64,000 nucleotides of DNA from Rachicladosporium sp. CCFEE 5018 (taxonomy: Eukaryota > Ascomycota > Dothideomycetes > Cladosporiales > Cladosporiaceae): positions 363,188-427,187 of the forward strand of contig KZ111140.1 of NCBI GenBank assembly GCA_002077045.2, read 5' to 3'. Within the stretch, counting starts at the first letter, position 1, and each line of letters begins with the position of its first letter. The notes below the pieces were generated by a model, which was not told the DNA's origin, did no database searches, and saw only the letters and a program-made list of their open reading frames with translations. A program made the translations under genes and the position numbers. Below are positions 20,417 through 30,931 of the stretch, piece by piece.

Positions 20417-21538
20417 TCATGCAGCTTTCACATCAGTCATCTGAGCATCCTGCCCATTCGCCTCGCCAGCTGTGGCAACCTCCTCCAGCGCAGCAGCACC
20501 ACCTCCAAACAGCTTCTCCTTGACAATAGCGGCCATGAGGCCCATTCTCTCCTCATTAGCTATGCGCTCTGCAGCCGTAACAACCTTGGCCATCGCCTCG
20601 TCGCCACCATTTCTCTTCGAGATCATCATCGGGTCGATAGTCGAGCGGTGCTTCTTAGTCTCGGTGACTTGCTTAATCTTCCCTGCCAGATCCTGAATTT
20701 GACGCGTACCGTACTCGCGGTTGCTGAACAACGGTGATGCCGAAAGTGTCTGGACCCAGTACTTATTCCACAACGCCTCCAATAGCTTGTTATCGAGAGT
20801 GGATTTGTAGTGCGAGACTTCGAGAGAGTAGTAGCGGTTGGCGTGCGCACCGAAGTCTTCTGCCTTCGCAAGAGGCACGGCTGCCATCCCTGCTGCAGCT
20901 GAATCGGAGCCTGGCGGTACGTAGCCTTCTGGATATGTCCTGAAAGCGCCGATCTCAACCTTGCCAGCACTAATGGTCCTGTCCGGATCGATGACCACGG
21001 CGAGGAAGGGATCAGAGAACGACTGCTGCGTATGCTCGGTGGCCACGTCGATTCCTGACAGCCAACACCCATATCCCGGATGGCTGTGATACCATCCTAC
21101 AGCGTTCTCCAGCTGACCTGCCTGCCTCGAGCGCTCCAAAAACAACACCATGTACTCGTCGGCCTCCGTCTGCGCGTTCACTCGCGTCTCCGTACCTTCC
21201 ACAGGTAGCCTCAGTGCGTCCGTCACCACGAAAGTCTCATGCTGTACGTAGCCTAGCATGAGTCCCATCACCTCGAGACTCCCCCCTGAGCGAGCGTGCA
21301 TGACCATCTTGATGAGCGCGACGGCAGATATGCGAACATGTTTGAAGTGATGTGGGTCTGTCTTCCATGGTTTGGCGGCGTTGATCTTCTTCTGCTCGGC
21401 GCTGTCGTAGCCATACAGCGCATCTCGGTTAGGATCTGTGAGTTTGACCGCGTTCTCGATCTCTGCATCCTGTCAGTATTGAGCCTATATGTGGATATGA
21501 AGTAGTTAACACCCACCCCACGACTTCAACGCGTCCAT
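20417..21538 (-). CDS. CSN5: COP9 signalosome subunit 5, JAMM deneddylase (copy A)
   Basis: Two exons, complement(20417-21462, 21517-21538), give 355 residues. The first exon is only 22 nt (MDALKSW plus one base); the 54-nt intron has donor GTGGGT, branch TACTGAC and acceptor TGCAG. The spliced start reads MDALKSWEIENAV, like other fungal CSN5 proteins. The MPN+/JAMM metalloprotease site is complete: Glu71 and H-x-H-x7-S-x2-D with His133, His135 and Asp146. The enzyme removes Nedd8/Rub1 from cullins in the COP9 signalosome; in Aspergillus this controls development and secondary metabolism. Copy A has Leu in the MVLFLERS segment where B and C have Ser, and Thr where they have Arg in KPWK(T/R)DP. 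It faces the HET gene across a 584-bp divergent promoter region. Confidence 0.95.
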
Positions 21539-21791
21539 GCTGGGCAATGCAGACTAATGTTTGACTGTTGCTCGACCTACTTTGTGAAGTCACCTACGAA
21601 CGAACCGAAGCTAGTGAGGTGTTAGATCAAACCTTAATTTTGGAAGTCATTCATCACAGTACTTCTCTCACGCGCAATAACACCAACAGACATCCGTCCG
21701 AGAGATTCGAGGCCTCCGAACTCCCTGTGAGATTTCATCGCTTCTACACGCATCGTTGATGCGCGCGTCGCGCAGTGGGTCCTCACCATGA

Positions 21792-21836
21792 TTGGGCTTC
21801 GCATTGCCGCTCAAGGGGGCCAGGCGAAGCGCCCAA
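21792..21836. repeat. GC-rich imperfect inverted repeat in the CSN5/HET promoter region
   Basis: Arms TTGGGCTTCGC and GCGAAGCGCCCAA (one arm has two extra bases) around a 21-base spacer. It is conserved in all three copies (B about 42822-42866, C about 55037-55081). It could be a cruciform or a dimeric-factor site; the function is unknown. Confidence 0.45.
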
Positions 21837-21915
21837 CGTGTGCGCGCTCGCAAGGCGCCAGCTCTGCCCTCCTGGTCATGTCTGAGCCACATTGGCCTGC
21901 CACACCTTGATGATG

Positions 21916-21921
21916 TATATA
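21916..21921 (+). promoter_or_regulatory. TATA-like element upstream of HET gene (copy A)
   Basis: TATATA about 200 bases before the HET start codon, also present at 42946-42951 and 55161-55166. The distance is within the range of fungal TATA elements with a long leader, but no transcription start is known. Confidence 0.3.
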
Positions 21922-22122
21922 CAGTGCATGGCCTTCATCGCGATCTCCTCCTCGATTGACTCTGCGGCGGGTTGCGACTGTCTGATCGACTAGTAGATAG
22001 ACCAGCAGACACTTTCTTCATCGTGCTTATGACTGGCTGCTCTGACTTCGCTGTCTCCCGTCCTACGCATTGTTCTAGCTCGCAGGGGTCTCTGTTATCC
22101 GGCCGGCTGCAACACTGTCATC

Positions 22123-23388
22123 ATGCGACTCCTCAACACAGGAACATACGAGGTCGGTGAACCTGAGTATCCCATCACTCAGCGATATGCCATCCTCTCG
22201 CACCGGTGGCATGCAAAAGAAATCAGCTACCAGCACCTGGAGTCAGCGGAGAAGGTTGCGGAGTCGATTAATCTCCCTCACTTCGCAAAGATACGAAGTG
22301 CATGCGCAAAGGCTGCAAGTCTGGGTTATCAATGGCTTTGGATCGATACGTGTTGCATCAACAAGCAAGACAACGCGGAATTGACGGAGTCGTTGAATTC
22401 GATGTACAAATGGTACAGACAGGCATCCGAATGCTTGATATACTTGTCAGACGTTGATCACACTGTCGCGAAAGGACCAACTCCATTTGCAGTAGCTGCT
22501 GCCGACGAATCTGAGGTCCGTGAGTCGCAATGGTTCACTCGAGGCTGGACTTTGCAGGAGCTGTTAGCTTGTAAGACAGCCAGATTCTACGACGTCAATT
22601 GGGACGAGATTGGCACGAAAGACACCCTAGCACCAGATCTACAGAGGATCACACATATCGAAGCAGGCTATCTCGATCACCGAAAGAGCCTACAGCTTGC
22701 AAGTATTGCTACAAAGCTCAGCTGGGTGTGTGATAGAATCACCACTCGACCTGAAGACAGAATATACAGCCTTGTTGGTCTATTCGACGTGTATCTTCCC
22801 ATACAGTACGGCGAGGGTTTGAAGAAAGCCTTCCGCCGTTTACAATTGGAGCTACTGACGACTCCGGATGAGTCTCTCTTCGCCTGGACGCTGCCTGGTC
22901 CGTCCTGGGAGCCACCCCCAGGCTACGACAGTGATGAGTATGGCTTACTGGCTCCTTCAATCGAATGCTTTGGCAAGTCGGGGGATGTAACACATGTGAA
23001 CAAGGAGGACTACCGACCACGTTCCGCAGCCGGCTATAGCATGGTTCAGACAGGCGTCATGTTTCCCGTGCCTACCATCGAGTTCGAGAAGAAGGTGTGG
23101 AATTGGTACACCATCTCTGGCCTATTCGTACCGCCAGCAACAATACCATTATTGGCATATGCCGAGCGCCGAAGGAACAAGTTCGGTTTTCCCCTGACAC
23201 TAAACTGCTGGAATGTTAATAATGGTCGCGTTGGTGCTCCAGTGCGAATATGGATTCGGAAAGGCGACGAGTCATCGCATTTTGCAGTCTGGCGAAGATT
23301 TCGATGTGACGAATGGATCCTGGGTACACAGGCGGCGAAATGGAGGCGTTCGGGCCCGGTGACAGAACTGGCTGTTGCTCAGCCTTGA
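22123..23388 (+). CDS. HET-domain (heterokaryon incompatibility) protein (copy A)
   Basis: Single exon, 421 residues. It has the three HET blocks: AILSHRW at 23-29, WLWIDTCCINK at 71-81 and WFTRGWTLQELLA at 137-149, then the usual RPEDRIYSLVGLFDV...YGEG segment at 209-232. HET proteins trigger cell death when incompatible strains fuse. The C-terminal ~170 residues show no NACHT, WD40 or ankyrin repeats, so this is the short HET-only class. Copy A differs from B and C near residue 18 (YPIT against YAII). The gene is about 99% identical between copies, closer than most of the block around it. The contig ends 35 bases after the stop codon. Confidence 0.92.
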   Translation: MRLLNTGTYEVGEPEYPITQRYAILSHRWHAKEISYQHLESAEKVAESINLPHFAKIRSACAKAASLGYQWLWIDTCCINKQDNAELTESLNSMYKWYRQASECLIYLSDVDHTVAKGPTPFAVAAADESEVRESQWFTRGWTLQELLACKTARFYDVNWDEIGTKDTLAPDLQRITHIEAGYLDHRKSLQLASIATKLSWVCDRITTRPEDRIYSLVGLFDVYLPIQYGEGLKKAFRRLQLELLTTPDESLFAWTLPGPSWEPPPGYDSDEYGLLAPSIECFGKSGDVTHVNKEDYRPRSAAGYSMVQTGVMFPVPTIEFEKKVWNWYTISGLFVPPATIPLLAYAERRRNKFGFPLTLNCWNVNNGRVGAPVRIWIRKGDESSHFAVWRRFRCDEWILGTQAAKWRRSGPVTELAVAQP

Positions 23389-23423
23389 AAAGGCAATGCA
23401 AAGGTGCGGTCGTGGACTGAAAC

Positions 23424-23523
23424 NNNNNNNNNNNNNNNNNNNNNNNNNNNNNNNNNNNNNNNNNNNNNNNNNNNNNNNNNNNNNNNNNNNNNNNNNNNNN
23501 NNNNNNNNNNNNNNNNNNNNNNN
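23424..23523. other. assembly gap (100 N)
   Basis: Exactly 100 N, the conventional size for a gap of unknown length. It joins the 3' flank of HET copy A to the middle of the GATA factor gene of copy B. Confidence 0.99.
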
Positions 23524-24758
23524 GTGATGTTGTCAAGTTCGTAATACGTAAGAGCATGAAAAAGCTCTCGACTCGATCAGGTCCGGGCGATGGCTTCGTC
23601 GAGATTCAAGTCTGCAATCCCTGTGGGCTGTGGTTCAATAAGAACAAGAACATGCGTCCCGAGGAGAAGTGGGGTAAGAAGTCTTACAAGCGGAAGAGCA
23701 GTGGGCACAAGCGCCCTGCAGGCAGTGCAGACGTCCCGACGGATTCATTGGAGCCGCAGTCGGAAGCGTTCTACACGGACGCTGTTATACCGGAAGATTA
23801 CTCGGACGGCGGCAGCGCGACAAGTAGATCGGCGCAGATGGACGGAGCAGCCGATGAGGAGCCACAACGTCCTCGACGCTCGCCACGATGTCGAGCGCAT
23901 AGTATGCAAGCTCAGCAGCGTCCAGAGACCAACACCCAGTGGGACGCGGCACAGCGCCAGGCAGCACTCGCACGAGCAATTCAGTCCAGCCCCGCAGCCC
24001 GCTTCGGCTCCCAAGAAAGCCCTATCGAGCTTGAGGAGCTCACGCCGAAGCCTACCCGTCGACTGCTCTTTCCCTCGCCTCGCAATAGCAACGACCCAAA
24101 GTCACTCGACGACACTGCTCTTCCGACCAGCAAGTCGCCTTCGCCGCTAGATGCCCTGTACAGCCCCAAGTCGCCAACTTCGAAAGTCCCATCTTCGCTC
24201 CATCAGCCTAACATCTCCATCTTCGAAGCCTTTACGACAGATAAAGAGAACATGCCACCACCTCTCGATGACACTGATGATCTCGCGCATCTGTTCATGG
24301 GCTCACCGAGTCTGTTCCGCACGCCACACAAAACGCCACGCAAGACGCCCAAGTCTCTCAATCACGTTGATCACCTGCTCAAGACTCCCACACCAGCTTC
24401 GCGGAAGCTTCGTAAGCCTTTGTCACCCTCACTCAATGGTTCGAACAATGCCGCGCACGCCAACGACTTCCTCACATCCCCATCCTCGTCACGGTACTTT
24501 CTCCGCTCGACACCTACACGACTAGCCGCTACGCCAGGCAGGGAGCTCGTGAGTCCGTTCTCAAGACAGCTGGCGCAGATGTTGAGTCATGCTACTGGTG
24601 CTCAGACGGGATTTTCGAGCACGCCACCTAGTGCGGGGGCTTTCGACTTTGGCAATCTGCCAACGTTCGAGACACCAGGGAGAGAGGGTATGGACTGGGA
24701 CGCATTGATGCGTGACAATGGTGGTGATGGTGTTTGGGAGGATGGGACTGAGCAGTAG
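23524..24758 (+). CDS. Ams2/Spt21-type GATA factor, 3' part only (copy B)
   Basis: The 5' half lies in the gap, so about 410 C-terminal residues remain, starting between the two cysteine pairs of the zinc finger; the second pair (CNPCGLWFNKN) is present. The first ~700 bases differ from copy A at about 1% of sites, but divergence rises sharply after 24340. The stop differs: copy B ends ...GTEQ, while copy A continues four residues (KAAL). Truncation is by the assembly break and is not evidence of a broken gene. Confidence 0.85.
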
Positions 24759-25240
24759 GCAGCAAATCGATCACCGTCGTAACTGAGCGCTAGCATTAGG
24801 TAATGAAGAGATGAAGTAGCGTTGGCTGCGGAGACGAAACGACGCACTGCACACACTCTGATCTAGTTTCTTTCACACATCCCGTATCGTGTAGGCAGCT
24901 TTGACATACAAATGCTTGACGCAAGAGTGGGCATCGATAAGACAGGAAATAAGGTTCCGCCGCCACGAAGCTTGGCGCGTGCATTCTGCGGTCTAGCCCA
25001 CGTGAGGTTTCACGCTTCATCTCCATCTCCCTACTCGAGTGCTTGTGGTGCATTGATGTCTACTGTGATCCTGGCGCACCTATAACCTTTGCAGGAGACT
25101 GGCAGTGAGGTTCCAGGGATTTGAGCATTATTCGCCTACACGACAGCGATGCAGTCGCGTCAACACCGTTGCTTTTGACAAAATTCGACGAGATAACATC
25201 CTCGCTGCCAAACACGTTGATCAGCACCGTCTCGCCCACC
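24759..25240. other. intergenic: GATA factor 3' end to CorA start (copy B)
   Basis: About 480 bases with no gene seen. Shares with copy A the AAATAAGGTTCC-containing stretch (24945-24985); most other sequence here has diverged beyond easy alignment, including what would encode the extra N-terminus of the long CorA frame. Confidence 0.5.
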
Positions 25241-27266
25241 ATGACAGACGCACGCGACTTCTCTGCGGATGACACCACCACACGGGAGCGATCGCATACC
25301 GGGACTCCCCACCTAAACCATCGTCCCTCAGACCCAGCTGGCGTCCGAATCACATCGCCACCCACACTTGAGCGTGACCGAGATCGACGCGGTAGTGTCG
25401 TGTCACACCTCTCTCATACCGAAGATCCGGCAGGTCACATGCGCAAACGGCGGCTCCATCGCAGCTCGACTGTGAAAACCTACCATGAGCCTGAGAAACA
25501 CCAGTGGTCTCAGCCTGGTGCCGAACCGGGAATTGATACTAACATCGAGGACGAGAAGATCCCGCCACACTTAACAGATATCAAGGCGCGATGCGAGATT
25601 TCTGTTGTTGACTTTTCGGAGGCGGAATTCACGCACCAGGTGGCTGTTAATGAGAGTTTGAGTGGTGTGCTTGATCGGCCACGGCCGGAGAATACGACGT
25701 GTCGCTGGATCTCTGTCAATGGACTTAGCTGGGATGTGATCCGATGTCTAGGTAATCGGTACGGACTTCATCGACTTGCAATTGAGGATCTTATTCATAC
25801 ACATTCGCGGACTAAGGTGGACTGGTATAAGGACCAGGCTTTTGTTATTCTGACGTTGCAGAAGCTCGTCAGACTTCATACACGCCATGATGGCGATCAC
25901 TGTAAGGAGTGTGCTGACTATGAGGACACGGAATCTCAGAGTAGCAATGAAGGACGAAGCTGGTGGCCAGGATCTCGCGGATCGAGTCGAAAGGGCATGC
26001 TACCTAAGAATCTTGACCGAGATGGCGATGGTGTCATAGACGACACCATCAAAGCTCACAGTGGCATGTCCGAAGAGAGCCCAATCAAAGACATCCGCAC
26101 TCTGCACCGATACGAGAGCTCAAAGCTCCCCGAACATACCGCCTTCATGGAGAAGCACTCCGCGCTCATGAAAGAAGACCTCGTCGTCTCTGTCGAACAA
26201 GTCGCTATCTTCCTTCTGGACGACAACACAATCATCTCCTTCTTCGAGCACAGCGCCGATGACGTCCAAGGCCCAATTCTCGAACGCCTGCAATCCGAAG
26301 CCACGATGCTCCGCCGCAGCGGCGACGCCTCGCTAATGCTCCAAGCCATCATCGACGCGATTGTAGACCTCGCCATCCCGGTGCGAGACGCTTATAACAA
26401 AGTGCGCAAGGAGCTGCAGATAGACGCCATGACCAGCCCGGACATACGCACCTCTCGCGCCCTGCACATCTACGGCGAGGAGATAGACATGCTGCAGAAC
26501 CTTATCAAACCGATCGTGCACCTGGTCAACGCCCTTCGAGATCACCAGAACGAACCGCCAATACCGCACGAGACGCAGCCTTTGCCCACGCCCCCAGTCA
26601 ACCCACCTCAGTACGACTACACCGCCTCCCCTCTCCAATCCCGCGACGAAAACATCCCCCCTCACCTCCGCACACAACACCACAAACTCTCTCCCAGCGC
26701 ACGTCTCCGGAACGGCGCCCCTCTGATGACACGTTCGATCTCCGATTTACAGCGACATCGCTCTCCGGTCCGCCTGGATAAAACCTCAGTCACTACTGTG
26801 ACTATCTCGCCTACGGCACACGTGTATTTCGGCGATGTGCTAGATCACTGCATCGTGCTAATACAGGGGCTAGAGCAGATGGACGCGAGCGCGCAGAATA
26901 TAAGCACGTTGATTTTCAATACCGTGGGGGCAAAGACGAATAACTTCATGTCCATCCTCGCGCTCGTCACTGTCTTCTTCGCTCCGCTGACCACAGTGTC
27001 GGGGTACTTCGGTAGGCTTACCCTCTTGTTTCCCCTGTTTTGCCTCTGTGAAGTAAGCTAACAAGATTTCAGGCATGAACTTCGCCGACGGCGCGGGGCT
27101 GCATCATCCCTTCGCCTACTTCTTCATCGTCGCCGTGCCGTTCACCATCGGCTGCATGGTCTTGGTGGTCGTCTTCATGGCCTGGGACAACATCGTAGAT
27201 TGGTTCGCCAAGCGGGGCCTGGATTATCGAAGACGACAACGAGGAGGTGTGAGGAGTCGGTGGTAG
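25241..27266 (+). CDS. CorA-family Mg2+ transporter (copy B)
   Basis: Exons 25241-27011 and 27073-27266 give 654 residues, the same length as copy A, with the GMN motif again made by splicing (G|GC ATG AAC). The start is the shared methionine (MTDARDF); the open frame from 25121 has an N-terminus unrelated to that of copy A. Most substitutions lie in the N-terminal 200 residues. The second exon, with the second membrane helix and the C-terminus, is identical to A. Without splicing this copy would stop inside the intron at 27059-27061. Function as for copy A. Confidence 0.9.
27012..27072 (+). other. CorA intron, copy B (61 nt, with in-frame stop)
   Basis: Donor GTAGGC, branch GCTAAC, acceptor TTTCAG. 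Same position as in copy A but two bases shorter, so retention shifts frame and meets a stop. Sequence is poorly conserved with the 63-nt intron of copy A apart from the branch-site end, which supports it being an intron. Confidence 0.92.
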
Positions 27267-28933
27267 AGACTGGTTCAAGGTATGAACGGAGGGAGCGGGT
27301 GAGGACTCATGAATGGGGGTTGTGTACTTTGACCTTGAGCGGGGCGTTCGGTGGGTTATGTGAGTACTTGTGATGAGGTTCGATTTGACTGAATTGATAC
27401 GACCGCGTGTATCATGCGGTCTAACTTTCGCGATATGGGAGGGAAGCTCAATGGATTAAATCTTGACCGTCTCGAACGCGCCCTAGTCTGTCAAAGCCAG
27501 GTCGCACTCGAGACACGCAGACGGGCTCTACATATCAACACCCTGGAGGTATCTCCAGTGCGACCGACCTCGAAAATGGTGATGTCGCTCTGATACTGCG
27601 CAAGCTTCGTGGTACCGCCTGAGAACAGCACAAGAATGGCCTAAACGCATACCGAAGCCTTTCTCCTAACATAAATCGATAGAATCACCGCCAGACGCCC
27701 GTCATCGTCATCGCCTCTAGAAGCCCAATGCGTAACCCCAACCCTGTCATTTTTCTGACTGAAGCATTGATTGATCTCAGCGGAAGTTTCGTGGCTCTCG
27801 CGTGACCAGCCGTTGTAAGCGCGTTCACAGCCGAAGATGCACGCGGCGGCAACGGTGAGCTGAATTGCAACGGACTCGCCTTGTCTCGGAAAGCACATGC
27901 AAGACAGATTCTAGAAGGCGTTCAAGCGTTGCATTGCTGTACTGGATTTGCCTGCTAAGCGCCGAGACATTTGTGCTCGGATCGCGCCACTCGGCTGACG
28001 GAAGGCGAGGATTATTCAGCGTGGCGAGGGAGAGAGGGCGGCGTCATCGCGGACTCGCGTTAATGTGGTGATGACAATGGTAACCTGGGAAGTAGTACGA
28101 GACCGTGATGTGTATACGAGGGAATGGAGCGCGTGCTGGCTAGGCTGATGAAAAGTGACGGCCATGTTCACCAACTCATACTGTAGAGGCGACTGGGAGC
28201 TAATTTTACGCAACGTCTACAGCAAATCAAAGCCCGTCTTGGCACAGCAGTTCTTCGCTGCTGTCTCGATTCACCCCTCTCTTACTCCGTGCTCATCTCC
28301 CAGCACAGCAGCAACACTGCAGCAGCATACAGCAGCATCGTACTTCTTTGTCTTTGAGGAGCATCTTGAAAGTATAGCGGATAAGCGGAGCAGTATTTGC
28401 ACAAAGACTGCGCAGGCTGACTAACTCCTTGGAAGAGTCGAGTCGCTTGTTGGGGGGAGAGTTTGAGCGGAAAGCCGCTTCCCGCCGAAAGGGCACGACC
28501 TGGGCGCTGGGGGGATCCACTCACGCTCGACACCGTAGTCATTACGATCAACCAAGGACATTCTCTGAACATCACGACTGGTATACTGGAGAATTGTATT
28601 AGAGTGTTTCGTTGACGGCGTCTGGACTTGTTGGAAGTGCAAGGGTTGGACTTAGGCAGGAGGCGCGCGCTGGACTCGACATCATCGCCTGGTCAAACGC
28701 GAAGGCATCGGGTGGAAGACAGCATCGCCTGGCCTGGAAAACTCGGTACTGCAGCGTAATTGAGTGATCGGTGATTGGAAGGGTGCGAGTGTTGTGTTGT
28801 CACGAATACGAAGACTCGGATTTGCAAGCACACGCCTCGCACGCAAAGCTGGCGTCGCCACGCTGCCTGGCCTGAACAGAGTCACAACCATCACCTCTGC
28901 CATCAAGGCCTCGCTCTTACACACAACACCACG
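27267..28933. other. intergenic: CorA 3' end to MUB1 start (copy B)
   Basis: About 1.67 kb, counterpart of 6248-7923. Contains the conserved hairpin (27401-27421), the possible minus-strand segment (27670-27898), a shortened CAG-rich stretch and the MUB1 leader. Indels relative to copy A concentrate around 28070-28320. Confidence 0.6.
27401..27421 (+). terminator. hairpin in the CorA 3' flank (copy B)
   Basis: Identical to the copy A hairpin at 6382-6402. It lies in a tract where the two copies are almost identical, so its conservation adds little independent evidence for function. Confidence 0.3.
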
Positions 28934-30931
28934 ATGCGCGAACAGAACTTCAGCCTTCCGACTACAAACAAGGCATCCATCAGCATCACCACCGCCCTGT
29001 ATGATCGTCGCGCTCTGGACTGCACCTCCACCCTCCCCCTCATCCACTCCCTGAACAACCTCGCCTACCTCACCATCTCCTCCTCCCGCATCCGCGACAT
29101 CCTCACCGTCGATGGCGGCATCGAGCGCCTGGTATGCATTCTCAAAGAGGGCAGGAGCAAGGACACGATGGAGACGTGGAAGTGGAATCTCGCCTTCCAG
29201 TGTATAGTCAACATCGGTGTGCGAGGTTCAGAAGCTGTAAGGACACGGGTAGTGGAAGCGGATATGGTACCTGTGATTGCCACGTTACTGGATAGCTATT
29301 TCAAGGGGCTGGAGAAGAGCCGGGAAGTGGAGCAGAAGAGGAAGTGCCCGATTGCCAGTAGCTCGCGAAGTCTCAATCGACTTGCTGTGAAGGCGAATGA
29401 GGCTTTCGGTCAGCGCGCGGAGAGGAGCAGGAGGCATGCTCCGCCTCCAATTGCTATCCCGGAGCCGCAGGAACAGGTCGAGCAGGACGAGCCGATGAGC
29501 GAGACTACGCCTACAGCGCCTACTGCGAATTTGTCACTTAGCTCGCCACCTGAACGGACGACATTCCCGAGGCAGCATTACCATCAACGGTCACATGGCG
29601 GCAGAGCGCCTTTTGCTACGCCGACAGCCGGGAGGGGAGCACAGGATCAGCATGCTCCGATGAGCGCGCTGCCGTCTGGTGTCGGTGCATATGGCTTTAG
29701 GCCAGTAAAAGACGCGGATCGCTTACCCTCGATGGTGACTACGCTGCAGCCAGATTTGAGCTCACAGCCGCAATCACCTGCCACACCCCTGGCACCTGTT
29801 GCAAGGGCGGGAAGTCCAGGCATTGGACCACACAGGCGGCGACGACCTTCAATCAGACATCAGCTGTCTATCTCTGGATCTGACGATGATGGACAGGTGG
29901 AAGAGACGGGATCAGATGAGCTGAATGACGCGGATGCTGATACCGTGCCTGAGCCGCACGTCGACATTCAGTCGGACATCGTCATGCAAGATGTGGTCTC
30001 GGACGATGATGCACTGCTTGAGCCTCGAGGGACTACTCTTACACCGGACGAGACAGAAACCTTCAACATCACGCACCGCACTTCGACCGACAACAGCACC
30101 GCAATCCCTTCTCCTACACCCGCACAGAATACTGCAGCTTTCCCGCAAACGACAATACCACCACCACTCAACCCCTTAGTCGCCACGCCACCGAACCTCG
30201 CCCAAACCCCAGCCTGGCTACCACAACTCTCACAACGCTCCTTTCCCCACGATCCCCGCAACACATCCCCAGCCAGCGCCCTTCCTGCTATGCCGCGCGA
30301 CGAAGACGTCCTGATGTCACTCCAACTCCTCGCCTACGTCTCGAAGTACTGCAACCTCCGCTCCTACTTCCAGCACTCCCACCTCGTCCCCCGCCTAAAG
30401 ATCGACCGGGACCTCCACCTCCTAGACCCCGAAGGCGCGCCCCACGCAGAGCCCGAACTCACCCTGGAAGAAGAAGATGACGCGGAATTCCTCCCCCAAC
30501 CAAGCCTAAACATCTTCCCCCTCATCGAAAAATTCACCGCCAAGCCCCGCCATCCCTCGCACCCCTCCCCGTCAGTCTCGCAACAGGATATGTCCTACTG
30601 GGCTGGTGTCGTGATGCGGAATCTCTGCCGGAAAGACGACAGCAAGGGTGGGATTAGACAGTGCGCGTACTGGCAGTGCATGAAATGGGAGCAATTCACG
30701 CGCGAGTTCGCGAAGTGTAGGCGCTGTCGAAGGACCAAGTATTGTTCCAAGGAGTGTCAGAAGGGGGCTTGGGGGAGCCATAGGTTTTGGTGCGTGGCTG
30801 CTGAGGAGGGGGAAGGACGGGAGGGAGGCGAAAGCAGGCGGCATCGGCACGCGCATGGGCATAGTCACGGCCATGGGCATAGGCATTCGGTGGGGCAGGC
30901 TAGTATGGTGTTGCCACCGGCCGGCGGGTGA
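28934..30931 (+). CDS. MUB1: MYND zinc-finger protein, MUB1/SamB (copy B)
   Basis: 665 residues, same length as copy A, with the N-terminal armadillo-like region, the MYND finger and the His-rich tail intact. Only a handful of residues differ (for example Arg/Ser before the ETTPTAPTAN segment, Pro/Ser in ALP(P/S)GV, Arg/Lys in PV(R/K)DAD, Leu/Pro in EGA(L/P)HAE), all in the low-complexity middle. Both copies therefore look functional and under similar constraint. Confidence 0.93.
   Translation: MREQNFSLPTTNKASISITTALYDRRALDCTSTLPLIHSLNNLAYLTISSSRIRDILTVDGGIERLVCILKEGRSKDTMETWKWNLAFQCIVNIGVRGSEAVRTRVVEADMVPVIATLLDSYFKGLEKSREVEQKRKCPIASSSRSLNRLAVKANEAFGQRAERSRRHAPPPIAIPEPQEQVEQDEPMSETTPTAPTANLSLSSPPERTTFPRQHYHQRSHGGRAPFATPTAGRGAQDQHAPMSALPSGVGAYGFRPVKDADRLPSMVTTLQPDLSSQPQSPATPLAPVARAGSPGIGPHRRRRPSIRHQLSISGSDDDGQVEETGSDELNDADADTVPEPHVDIQSDIVMQDVVSDDDALLEPRGTTLTPDETETFNITHRTSTDNSTAIPSPTPAQNTAAFPQTTIPPPLNPLVATPPNLAQTPAWLPQLSQRSFPHDPRNTSPASALPAMPRDEDVLMSLQLLAYVSKYCNLRSYFQHSHLVPRLKIDRDLHLLDPEGAPHAEPELTLEEEDDAEFLPQPSLNIFPLIEKFTAKPRHPSHPSPSVSQQDMSYWAGVVMRNLCRKDDSKGGIRQCAYWQCMKWEQFTREFAKCRRCRRTKYCSKECQKGAWGSHRFWCVAAEEGEGREGGESRRHRHAHGHSHGHGHRHSVGQASMVLPPAGG

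Larger units (their letters stand above)
21539..22122. other. divergent CSN5/HET promoter region (copy A)
   Basis: 584 bp between divergently transcribed genes, colinear and nearly identical in copies B (42569-43152) and C (54784-55367). It holds a GC-rich imperfect inverted repeat (21792-21836) and a TATATA on the HET side (21916-21921). No gene is seen in it. Confidence 0.6.
2498..23423 (+). repeat. duplicated block, copy A
   Basis: Colinear with 23524-44453 (offset 21.01-21.03 kb) over six genes. Its part from 11309 onward is also colinear with 44554-56668 at a constant offset of 33245, so I see no net indel. All copies have the same orientation. Confidence 0.95.

Noticed and set aside
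25121..25240. N-terminal extension of CorA (40 codons in B, 21 in A)
   Set aside because: The extensions of the two copies are unrelated in sequence, whereas the protein is conserved from MTDARDF onward.
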